Part shown: positions 56,844 through 64,000 of the stretch, one piece after another | How positions within the stretch are numbered: the stretch's first letter is position 1 | Layout of the letters: every line of letters begins with the position of its first letter | Source of the DNA: Pseudoalteromonas sp. FUC4 | GTDB taxonomy: Bacteria; Pseudomonadota; Gammaproteobacteria; Enterobacterales; Alteromonadaceae | Direction of reading: 5' to 3' | DNA length: 64,000 nt | Assembly: GCF_008370255.1 (NCBI RefSeq) | Contig: NZ_SEUI01000006.1 | Span: forward strand, 101,207-165,206 | The notes under the pieces: model-generated | Database searches by the model: none | Seen by the model: only the letters and a program-made list of their open reading frames with translations | What the model was told of the DNA's origin: nothing | Position numbers and translations under genes: made by a program

Positions 56844-59441
56844 GTGCTACAAGAATATCGTAAACACGTAGAAGAACGTGCCGCGTTAGGTATCGTACCA
56901 GCGCCATTAGATGCTCAGCAAACTGCTGATCTTATTGAATTAATAAAAAACCCACCTGCAGGTGAAGAAGAATTCATTTTAGATTTGTTCATTCAGCGTA
57001 TACCAGCTGGTGTTGATGATGCTGCTTATATTAAAGCGGGATTTTTAGCAGCTGTAGCTAAAGGTGAAGCTAATTCTCCACTTGTTTCTAAAGAAAAAGC
57101 GGCAGAATTATTAGGTACAATGCTGGGCGGTTACAATATCGCACCAATGATTGACCTACTTGATGACGAAACACTTGCACCAATCGTAGTTAAAGGCCTT
57201 TCAAATACATTACTTATGTTTGATGCGTTTTACGATGTTGAAGAAAAAGCAAAAGCGGGTAATACATTCGCTAAGCAAATTATTGAGTCTTGGGCAAATG
57301 CAGAATGGTTTACTAATAAGCCAGCTGTTGCTGAAAAGATCTCAGTTACTGTATTTAAAGTAACTGGCGAGACAAATACTGATGACTTATCACCAGCTCC
57401 AGATGCATGGTCTCGTCCAGATATCCCACTTCATGCTTTAGCAATGCTAAAAATTGAACGTGATGGAATTACACCAGACAAGCCAGGCGAAGTAGGTCCA
57501 ATCTCTCAGCTTGAAGAATTAAAAACTAAAGGCTTACCACTTGCATATGTAGGTGATGTTGTTGGTACTGGTTCTTCTCGTAAGTCTGCAACTAACTCTG
57601 TACTTTGGTTCATGGGCGATGATATCCCATTCGTACCAAACAAGCGTGTTGGCGGTGTATGTTTAGGTAATAAAATTGCTCCAATCTTCTTCAATACAAT
57701 GGAAGATTCAGGCGCATTACCAATTGAATTAAATGTTGATGAGCTTAACATGGGTGAGCAAATCGATATTTACCCGTACGAAGGTGTTGTTAAGAGCCAC
57801 GGTACTGACAAAGTAATCTCAACTTTTGAACTTAAATCTGATGTAATTTTAGATGAAGTTCGTGCTGGTGGTCGTATACCACTTATCATTGGTCGTGGTT
57901 TAACTGATAAAGCACGTACATCACTTGGCCTAGGTCCAACTGATGTATTTAAAGTACCAACAGTGACAGAAGTTTCTGAAAAAGGCTTCACACTAGCGCA
58001 AAAAATGGTTGGTAAAGCGTGTAACGTTCCTGGTATTCGCCCAGGCCAATACTGTGAACCTAAAATGACAACTGTTGGCTCGCAAGATACAACAGGTCCT
58101 ATGACACGTGACGAACTTAAAGACTTAGCATGTTTAGGTTTTTCTGCAGATTTAACAATGCAGTCTTTCTGTCATACGTCGGCTTACCCTAAACCAATCG
58201 ATGTAAACACTCACCATACGCTTCCTGATTTCATCATGAACCGTGGCGGTGTGTCACTTCGCCCAGGTGATGGTGTAATTCACTCATGGTTAAACCGTAT
58301 GTTATTACCTGATACTGTAGGTACTGGTGGTGATTCACATACACGTTTCCCATTAGGTATTTCATTCCCTGCAGGTTCGGGTGCAGTAGCATTCGCAGCA
58401 GCTACAGGTGTTATGCCTCTTGATATGCCTGAGTCAATTTTGGTTCGCTTTAAAGGTGAAATGCAACCAGGTATCACTTTACGTGACCTTGTACATGCAA
58501 TCCCTTACTTCGGTATTAAAGAAGGTTTATTAACAGTTGAGAAAAAAGGTAAAATTAACGAATTCTCTGGTCGTGTACTAGAAATTGAAGGCGTTGAACA
58601 CCTAACTGTTGAGCAAGCGTTCGAATTATCAGATGCATCTGCAGAGCGCTCTGCAGCAGGTTGTGCGGTTAAACTTTCTAAAGAGTCTATCGCAGAATAC
58701 CTAGAATCAAACATTGTTATGCTTAAATGGATGATCTCTGAAGGTTACGGCGATGTACGTACTATTGAGCGTCGTATTACTGCAATGCAAGATTGGTTAG
58801 CTAACCCAGAACTAATGGAAGCTGATGCTGATGCAGAGTACAAACATGTACTTGAAATCGATTTAGCAGATATTAAAGAGCCAATCCTTTGTGCTCCAAA
58901 TGACCCTGATGATGCACGTTTATTATCTGATGTTACTGGCGAGAAAATCGACGAAGTATTCATCGGTTCTTGTATGACTAACATCGGTCACTTCCGCGCA
59001 GCAGGTAAGTTACTAGATGGCTTTAAAGGTCGTATCCCAACTCAGCTTTGGGTTGCTCCGCCAACTAAGATGGATAAAGATCAGCTTACAGACGAAGGTT
59101 ACTACGGTATCTTTGGTCGTATTGGTGCACGTATCGAAACACCAGGTTGTTCACTATGTATGGGTAATCAAGCACGCGTTGCAGACAAAGCAACAGTTGT
59201 GTCTACCTCTACACGTAACTTCCCTAACCGTTTAGGTAATGGCGCGAACGTATTCTTAGCTTCAGCAGAACTTGCTGCAGTAGCGGCTATTTTAGGTAAA
59301 CTACCTACTCCAGCTGAGTACCAAGAATACGCAGCGAAGATTAATGCAACGGCTGCAGATACTTACCGTTACTTAAACTTCCACCGTATGCCTGCTTACA
59401 CTAAAAAAGCAGACAACGTGATTATTCAACAAGCTGTATAA
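56844..59441 (+). CDS. acnB: Bifunctional aconitate hydratase 2 / 2-methylisocitrate dehydratase
   Basis: An 865-residue AcnB, the same length as E. coli AcnB. The N-terminal HEAT-like domain ([28 protein letters not shown]) and the early swivel domain ([20 protein letters not shown]) give the AcnB domain order. The 4Fe-4S cysteines lie in [11 protein letters not shown] and [12 protein letters not shown]. It acts in the TCA and methylcitrate cycles. The start is GTG at 56844 with AGAGGG 7 bases upstream; the frame stays open 17 codons further upstream, but the family starts here. Monocistronic. Confidence 0.95.
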   Translation: MLQEYRKHVEERAALGIVPAPLDAQQTADLIELIKNPPAGEEEFILDLFIQRIPAGVDDAAYIKAGFLAAVAKGEANSPLVSKEKAAELLGTMLGGYNIAPMIDLLDDETLAPIVVKGLSNTLLMFDAFYDVEEKAKAGNTFAKQIIESWANAEWFTNKPAVAEKISVTVFKVTGETNTDDLSPAPDAWSRPDIPLHALAMLKIERDGITPDKPGEVGPISQLEELKTKGLPLAYVGDVVGTGSSRKSATNSVLWFMGDDIPFVPNKRVGGVCLGNKIAPIFFNTMEDSGALPIELNVDELNMGEQIDIYPYEGVVKSHGTDKVISTFELKSDVILDEVRAGGRIPLIIGRGLTDKARTSLGLGPTDVFKVPTVTEVSEKGFTLAQKMVGKACNVPGIRPGQYCEPKMTTVGSQDTTGPMTRDELKDLACLGFSADLTMQSFCHTSAYPKPIDVNTHHTLPDFIMNRGGVSLRPGDGVIHSWLNRMLLPDTVGTGGDSHTRFPLGISFPAGSGAVAFAAATGVMPLDMPESILVRFKGEMQPGITLRDLVHAIPYFGIKEGLLTVEKKGKINEFSGRVLEIEGVEHLTVEQAFELSDASAERSAAGCAVKLSKESIAEYLESNIVMLKWMISEGYGDVRTIERRITAMQDWLANPELMEADADAEYKHVLEIDLADIKEPILCAPNDPDDARLLSDVTGEKIDEVFIGSCMTNIGHFRAAGKLLDGFKGRIPTQLWVAPPTKMDKDQLTDEGYYGIFGRIGARIETPGCSLCMGNQARVADKATVVSTSTRNFPNRLGNGANVFLASAELAAVAAILGKLPTPAEYQEYAAKINATAADTYRYLNFHRMPAYTKKADNVIIQQAV

Positions 59442-59457
59442 TTTTTAGAGTTTGTTT

Positions 59458-59484
59458 AAAAACCCGCTTCGGCGGGTTTTTTAT
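59458..59484 (+). terminator. Terminator after acnB
   Basis: AAAACCCGC, TTCG tetraloop, GCGGGTTTT and a T run. Confidence 0.92.
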
Positions 59485-59641
59485 TGGCTAAAATAAATAT
59501 TAGATAGTTCATGCTCCTTTTTTTGTATTATTGTATTAACTCTAGTCTTAAATTGCTTTTAAAGTAATTAATCGCGCAAAAATTCCTATCAAAATGCATT
59601 AAAATCCTTATCAATATTCTCATTATTTTAGGCGAGATTTT

Positions 59642-60274
59642 ATGACAGCATTAAACAACCAGAATTTATTGCAACTACGTTTTGTTAACCAAGCAAATAT
59701 TGATTTGGTTAAGCCTTCTTTTGATAACCTTCCAGCAAATCTATATGCAGATGGTGCCTTTCGTAAACGTCGCTATTCAGTAGTTAAAATGCAAAATGGT
59801 GAAATAAAGCTACAGCAAGCCAAAGCATTTGTTCAAGACGATTCAATTAATACTTTTCAAGGTAATGTAGAGCGTACATACGAAAACCTAGAGCCAAGTT
59901 TACTTGAGTCAGAGGGCATGAAAAGCATTGTAAATGAGTTTCGCCAACTAACCGGTATTGATGAAGAACGTAATATTGAAATTCATCAGTTCCGCATGCT
60001 TGCCATTGATAGCGATACACCTGCAGCGCCAGAGGGCGTGCATCAAGATGGTTTTGACCATGTATGTATATGCGGTGTTTCTCACGAGAACTTAGAAGGT
60101 GGCGAACTACTTGTATACGAAAACAAGCAAGCTGAGCCTTGTTTTAAAATGGAAATAAAAGACGGCATGTTTGCATTAATAAACGACCGTCAAGTGTGGC
60201 ATAACGCAACACCTATGAACAAAATTGATGCTAGCAAACCAGGTTACCTGGATTGTTTTGTATTAACGTCTTAA
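59642..60274 (+). CDS. 2OG-Fe dioxygenase family protein (amino acid hydroxylase type)
   Basis: A 210-residue enzyme of the 2OG-Fe dioxygenase family that includes L-isoleucine 4-hydroxylase and BsmA. The iron triad is His134, Asp136 (GVHQDGFDH) and His187 (QVWHNATP). YADGAFRKRRYSVVKM and FRMLAIDSDTPAAPEGVHQDG are family blocks. It is expected to hydroxylate a free aliphatic amino acid, but the substrate is unknown. GGCGAGA precedes the ATG. It is 9 bases upstream of a class V PLP gene, so the pair forms an operon. Confidence 0.85.
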   Translation: MTALNNQNLLQLRFVNQANIDLVKPSFDNLPANLYADGAFRKRRYSVVKMQNGEIKLQQAKAFVQDDSINTFQGNVERTYENLEPSLLESEGMKSIVNEFRQLTGIDEERNIEIHQFRMLAIDSDTPAAPEGVHQDGFDHVCICGVSHENLEGGELLVYENKQAEPCFKMEIKDGMFALINDRQVWHNATPMNKIDASKPGYLDCFVLTS

Positions 60275-60283
60275 GGAATAAGC

Positions 60284-61519
60284 ATGAACATAACGCAATT
60301 ACGTGAGCAGTTTCCAGCATTAATGCAAAGTGTTGATGGTAAATCGCCAATATTTTTAGACGGACCTGGTGGCTCGCAGGTACCAACATCGGTGCTTAAT
60401 GCGATGACAGCTTATTTAGGTCATTATAATTCGAACTTAGGTGGCGCGTTTTTTTCAAGTGATAAAACGGTTGAGTTGATGGCTAATGCGCGCCAAGCCG
60501 CCGCTGATTTACTTAATGCACCTAGCTCACAACAAATTGTGTTTGGTCCGAATATGACCAGCCTAACGTTTAGTTTTAGCCGTGCTATTTCTCGTGACTG
60601 GCAGGCTGGCGATGAAATAATTGTAACTAATGCCGATCACTTCTCAAACGTATCGTCGTGGCAACAAGCTGCAGAAGATAAAGGCGTTAAAGTTAATACG
60701 GCTTTAATTAATGAAGCTGATTGCAGCTTAGATATGGTGCAGTTTGAAAGCTTATTAAACAGCAACACTAAGCTTGTTGCGGTAACTTACGCTTCAAATA
60801 CCACAGGTTCAATTAACGATATTAAACGTATTGTAGAGCTTGCTCACGCTGTAGGTGCACTTGTTTATGTTGATGCCGTACACTATACACCGCATGAACT
60901 TGTTGACGTGCAAGCACTTGATTGCGACTTCTTAGCCTGCTCTGCGTATAAGTTTTTTGGCCCGCATTTAGGTATGGTTTACGGTAAAAAAGAACATTTA
61001 GACGGGTTTACGCCTTACAAGGTTGAGCCAGCTAAAGACGTAGCACCAGGTCGCTGGGAAACCGGCACACAAAGCTTTGAAGCAATGGCTGGTTTTATCG
61101 CGGCTGTAGATTACATTGCGGCGATTAGCGAACTTGACGATAGCCATTCACGCCGCGAAAAGCTAAGTGTTGCTTTTGCTAAAACTAAACAACACGAAAT
61201 GGCGCTTAGTGAGCACTTTTTAACGCGCTTGGTAAACTACCCACGCATTAAATTATTTGGTATTGATGACTTTGATCGCTTAAATGAGCGTACACCTACT
61301 TTTGCTTTAATTTTTGAAGGACTTGAGCCGCGCGCTGTTTCAGAATTTTTAGGTAAGCAGCATATTTGCGTGTGGGATGGTAATTTTTACGCGCAAGGTT
61401 TGTGCAAGCAATTAGATGTGCTTGATAAAGGCGGTGTAGTGCGCATTGGTTGCATGCACTACAACACCATTGAAGAGCTAGATCAGTTGTTTAATTTATT
61501 TGATGAACTGCTAGGTTAA
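60284..61519 (+). CDS. Cysteine desulfurase-like class V PLP enzyme
   Basis: A 411-residue fold-type I PLP enzyme. It starts MNITQLREQFPAL and has FLDGPGGSQVP, the PLP lysine at about residue 223 in ACSAYKFFGPHLG, and VDAVHYTPH (cofactor Asp and His). This matches the TIGR01976-type cysteine-desulfurase-like proteins. The usual flexible loop with a catalytic cysteine near the C-terminus is not evident, so lyase, isomerase or aminotransferase chemistry is as likely as desulfuration. AAGGA precedes the ATG. It probably works with the dioxygenase encoded just upstream. Confidence 0.82.
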   Translation: MNITQLREQFPALMQSVDGKSPIFLDGPGGSQVPTSVLNAMTAYLGHYNSNLGGAFFSSDKTVELMANARQAAADLLNAPSSQQIVFGPNMTSLTFSFSRAISRDWQAGDEIIVTNADHFSNVSSWQQAAEDKGVKVNTALINEADCSLDMVQFESLLNSNTKLVAVTYASNTTGSINDIKRIVELAHAVGALVYVDAVHYTPHELVDVQALDCDFLACSAYKFFGPHLGMVYGKKEHLDGFTPYKVEPAKDVAPGRWETGTQSFEAMAGFIAAVDYIAAISELDDSHSRREKLSVAFAKTKQHEMALSEHFLTRLVNYPRIKLFGIDDFDRLNERTPTFALIFEGLEPRAVSEFLGKQHICVWDGNFYAQGLCKQLDVLDKGGVVRIGCMHYNTIEELDQLFNLFDELLG

Positions 61520-61537
61520 TCATATCGTTTTGGTGCG

Positions 61538-62242
61538 CTAACTCTTTGGCGCACCATATATTTGTTCTGCGCGATTAAACAGCACCCACGACGTTAAAAT
61601 ATACTTATCGTTTGATACTGGCTTATTACCTCTGTGAGTATGTGTAAAGTAGCCTGGGGCTATTACCATAGTGCCTTTTTTAGGTGCGATTTTACGGTTT
61701 TGATAGTAAAACTCTGTTTCACCACCTTCTTCTACATCGTTTAAATAAAACATAAATAGCAACACGCGATGCAACGCTTCATTATGTTGTAGCTGCGGAT
61801 AAACCTCACTGTGCCAGTAAGGGTAGCCACCTTTATTTACCTCGTATTTTTGAGCTTGAATATTACCAAGTCTGAAAATTTGCTGCACAAGCATAGGTAA
61901 TTGTGGTCTGCCTACTTCATCGAAGTTTTCGTGAGTTAAATCGACAATGTCTCCTGTTTTTGGGTGATAAACTTTTAAGCCAAACGCCCCAATCATCATA
62001 AAAATATGCTCTTCAACATACTTAAAAACATGCTGTGCAGTCGTTTGTTGTATATGTTTTAATTGTTGTGCATATTCGGGGTGATTATTTAAGTGTAGGT
62101 CGTGGCTGTCTTTTTTCTTTAAGTCGACACCGCCCGATGTTACCCCTTGTCTTACATGCGGGCTTTGCGCGAATGTGGAAATAAATTCATCGCAAAACTC
62201 ATCGCTCAATGCGTTATCAATAACGCGTATAAAGTCCGTCAT
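61538..62242 (-). CDS. 2OG-Fe(II) oxygenase, prolyl 4-hydroxylase-like
   Basis: A 234-residue oxygenase of the P4Hc type. The proximal motif is His144-Ser-Glu146 (YPYWHSEVYP), an HxE rather than the commoner HxD; the distal His is in FTHTHRGNKP (about 203), followed by a Lys for 2-oxoglutarate (about 213). LLFMFYLNDVEEGGETEF is the conserved strand region of this family. The target could be a protein side chain or small molecule. It is convergent with the PLP gene and divergent from the thioesterase gene. Confidence 0.82.
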   Translation of the reverse strand: MTDFIRVIDNALSDEFCDEFISTFAQSPHVRQGVTSGGVDLKKKDSHDLHLNNHPEYAQQLKHIQQTTAQHVFKYVEEHIFMMIGAFGLKVYHPKTGDIVDLTHENFDEVGRPQLPMLVQQIFRLGNIQAQKYEVNKGGYPYWHSEVYPQLQHNEALHRVLLFMFYLNDVEEGGETEFYYQNRKIAPKKGTMVIAPGYFTHTHRGNKPVSNDKYILTSWVLFNRAEQIYGAPKS

Positions 62243-62275
62243 GGTTTACCTTTATATAATTATTATTGGATTTTT

Positions 62276-62674
62276 ATGTTTATTGAAAAAGTGATGCCGC
62301 GCTTTAGCGAAACAGATGCACTCGGACACATCAACAATACCGTACTCCCTGTATGGTTTGAAGTCGCGCGTGGACCTATTTTTAAGTTTTTTACACCAGA
62401 CTTAAATCCACATGATTGGAAATTGATTATCGCCAAAGTAGAAGTGTCGTTTGTAGGTGAATTATTTTATGGCCACGAAGTGACAGTTAAAACCTCTGTA
62501 GAGCATATAGGCACTAGCTCTTTTACACTTCGACAAGAAGCATGGCAACACGATAAATGCTGCGCAATAGGCAAAGCTGTGATGGTGAGGTACGATTTTA
62601 TTGCTAAATCAAAGCAAGCGCTTAGCATTGACGAAAAAACGGCGCTTAACGAGCATATTTACCAAAGCAATTAA
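62276..62674 (+). CDS. 4HBT-family acyl-CoA thioesterase
   Basis: A 132-residue hotdog-fold thioesterase. MPRFSETDALGHINNTVLPVWFEVARG contains the catalytic Asp and the GHINN motif of the YbgC/4HBT type. TTGGA precedes the ATG at 62276 by 6 bases. A longer in-frame start at 62147 lies inside the divergent oxygenase gene and is rejected. The acyl-CoA substrate is unknown. Confidence 0.85.
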   Translation: MFIEKVMPRFSETDALGHINNTVLPVWFEVARGPIFKFFTPDLNPHDWKLIIAKVEVSFVGELFYGHEVTVKTSVEHIGTSSFTLRQEAWQHDKCCAIGKAVMVRYDFIAKSKQALSIDEKTALNEHIYQSN

Positions 62675-62799
62675 CCTTACGAGGCTTATATTTTACATAA
62701 GCCTATACTGAGCTGGATTAGTGTAAATAAATAATGGCAGCTGTAAATTTTTGTCGTGATTTTTTAACGCATTTAGATTGAGTTACAGGCTTCAATTAT

Positions 62800-62816
62800 A
62801 TACTATTTATATTATA
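62800..62816. repeat. Left copy of 17-bp inverted repeat around galM
   Basis: ATACTATTTATATTATA; its exact reverse complement occurs at 63958-63974. It lies about 60 bases before galM, in promoter position. Both copies are very AT-rich. Confidence 0.45.
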
Positions 62817-62874
62817 TATTGTTGCGCCGTTATAACAGGAAATGTTAATTCGGTAATTTGATTGGAGAATGCGT

Positions 62875-63849
62875 GTGACATCTATTGGCAATAACCAACC
62901 TTTACAAGTTATTCAGCTCAGTGATGGTCAAAATTTAACAGCTGAAATTTTGCCATTTGGCGCAATAATAAAAAGCATTAAATTTAAAAAACAAGAAATG
63001 ACCCTTAGCGTCGACGACCCGCAATACTATCTTGAAAACCCATTTTACTTAGGCGCAACTGTCGGTAGATACGCTAACCGCATTGCTGGTGGATGTTTTA
63101 GTCTATCGGGTACTGAATATCAGTTAGATACTAATAACGGTCCTAATAGCCTGCACGGCGGCGTTAAAGGCTTTAATAAAGTTCTTTGGCAAGTAAGTAA
63201 ACAAACTGAAAGTGAAGTTGAGCTTTATTATTGCTCGCCCGACGGCGAACAAGGTTTCCCTGGGGAGTTGCAGGTTTGGCAAATGATTAGCGCTAAAAAC
63301 GGCGAGCTTACTCTGCACTTTAAAGCGATAACTAATAAAGAAACGCTCGTTAACTTTACTAACCATTGCTACTTTAATCTTGATAGCAGTGAATCAATTA
63401 ATGAGCATCTTGTTCAAATTAATACCGATCGTTATCTTCCTATTGATACAACTAGTATTCCACTTAATGAAGCCGCTTTAGCTACAGGCACCTGCTTTGA
63501 CTTTACCAAGCCAGCTCAAGTTGGTAAGGCATTAAGCGCTGTTCACCCTCAACTAGAAGCTGGAAATGGCTTTGATCACTGCTATATTTTTAATGATGAC
63601 AGCAGTTTAAAGACGATGGCTACATTAACTTCGCCACACACGAAGGTTAATTTAACGCTTAAGAGCACTCAGCCTGGTATGCAGTTATACACCGCTAACT
63701 TTGTAGGTGCGCCTTTTAAAGCACGGCAAGCTTTGTGTTTTGAAGCGCAAAATTGGCCAGATGCGCCAAACCGGACAAATTTTCCAAAAGCTAATTTACT
63801 GCCGGGAGAGGATTACGAACAGGTTATTATTTACTCTTTTTCTGAGTGA
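62875..63849 (+). CDS. galM: Aldose 1-epimerase (mutarotase)
   Basis: A 324-residue beta-sandwich enzyme that interconverts alpha and beta anomers of galactose or glucose. GATVGRYANRIAGG, the catalytic His in NSLHGGVKGFNK, a second His in FTNHCYFNLD, and the catalytic Glu region in FEAQNWPDAPN are in family order. GGAG lies 5 bases before the GTG at 62875; an ATG two codons earlier is too close to that site. It stands alone here; the rest of a sugar pathway may lie beyond the window edge. Confidence 0.9.
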   Translation: MTSIGNNQPLQVIQLSDGQNLTAEILPFGAIIKSIKFKKQEMTLSVDDPQYYLENPFYLGATVGRYANRIAGGCFSLSGTEYQLDTNNGPNSLHGGVKGFNKVLWQVSKQTESEVELYYCSPDGEQGFPGELQVWQMISAKNGELTLHFKAITNKETLVNFTNHCYFNLDSSESINEHLVQINTDRYLPIDTTSIPLNEAALATGTCFDFTKPAQVGKALSAVHPQLEAGNGFDHCYIFNDDSSLKTMATLTSPHTKVNLTLKSTQPGMQLYTANFVGAPFKARQALCFEAQNWPDAPNRTNFPKANLLPGEDYEQVIIYSFSE

Positions 63850-63957
63850 ATACAGTATTCTAATGTTAATTTAAAGAAAATTAAAAGCAAAAATATAGTG
63901 ATTAAATGCTATCCATAATTCAGGAAAAGGTTGCACTTTTTGCTGGTTTAAAGTATT

Positions 63958-63974
63958 TATAATATAAATAGTAT
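63958..63974. repeat. Right copy of 17-bp inverted repeat around galM
   Basis: TATAATATAAATAGTAT, the exact reverse complement of 62800-62816. It lies about 110 bases after galM, near the window end, and may be an operator of the next gene. Confidence 0.45.
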
Positions 63975-64000
63975 TTGAAACTATATGCACTACCACAACG

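Noticed and set aside
62147-62275. Thioesterase start at 62147
   Set aside because: That region is the 5' end of the divergent oxygenase gene; the ATG at 62276 with TTGGA gives the normal hotdog length.

Overview
The window is a 64 kb stretch of core chromosome from a marine gammaproteobacterium of the order Alteromonadales, most likely Pseudoalteromonas. The basis is the low GC content, the protein sequences (close to but distinct from Escherichia coli orthologues), conserved gammaproteobacterial gene orders, and dispersed repeats of a kind I remember from that genus. The genus call is inference. No prophage, insertion sequence with a transposase, CRISPR array, rRNA or tRNA was seen.

Layout. 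1-8.5 kb: 3' end of tuf, then the yheS/yheT/yheU, yheV, slyX and fkpA neighbourhood, which in E. coli also lies near tufA. 8.5-10.6 kb: rsd and hemE. 10.7-14 kb: sthA, a fatty acid desaturase and fabR, with a FabR-type operator in the divergent promoter. 14-19 kb: leuABCD behind a complete transcription attenuator (leader peptide with 7 Leu codons, antiterminator, terminator). 19-22.7 kb: a DUF3360 permease and a secreted endonuclease I. 22.9-27.4 kb: cysJIH. 28.7-31.5 kb: acnA. 33.3-38.4 kb: a stand-alone cyclic-nucleotide-binding protein, ntrC, ntrB, a DUF4124 protein and glnA with a sigma-54 promoter. 38.9-40.7 kb: typA/bipA. 41-47 kb: a CBM9 protein, a metallo-beta-lactamase-fold lipoprotein, a DUF2959 lipoprotein, yihY-dtd and yiiD. 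47-48 kb: outer membrane phospholipase A. 48.4-52.8 kb: a four-gene dapA-dapD-lysA-M14 operon preceded by a lysine riboswitch. 53-55 kb: a Tag-like glycosylase and selO. 55.5-59.4 kb: an OmpA-family protein and acnB. 59.6-63.9 kb: two different 2-oxoglutarate oxygenases, a class V PLP enzyme, a thioesterase and galM.

Most genes are central metabolism: haem, leucine, sulfite reduction, the TCA cycle with both aconitases, nitrogen assimilation and membrane lipid desaturation. The regulatory DNA is unusually readable. A leucine attenuator, a lysine riboswitch, a FabR palindrome, a sigma-54 promoter with an NtrC-like dyad and many intrinsic terminators can all be seen directly.

The best candidate for something undescribed is the riboswitch-controlled operon at 48.4-52.8 kb. 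Its decarboxylase lacks the usual diaminopimelate decarboxylase signatures, its DapD is short, and it ends with an aspartoacylase/succinylglutamate-desuccinylase-type gene. It may encode a variant succinylated lysine route or a lysine-derived product. Also worth attention are a MITE-like 266-bp element, a second family of short elements of which one copy sits inside the lysine leader, and a gene pair joining an isoleucine-dioxygenase-like enzyme to a cysteine-desulfurase-like enzyme.
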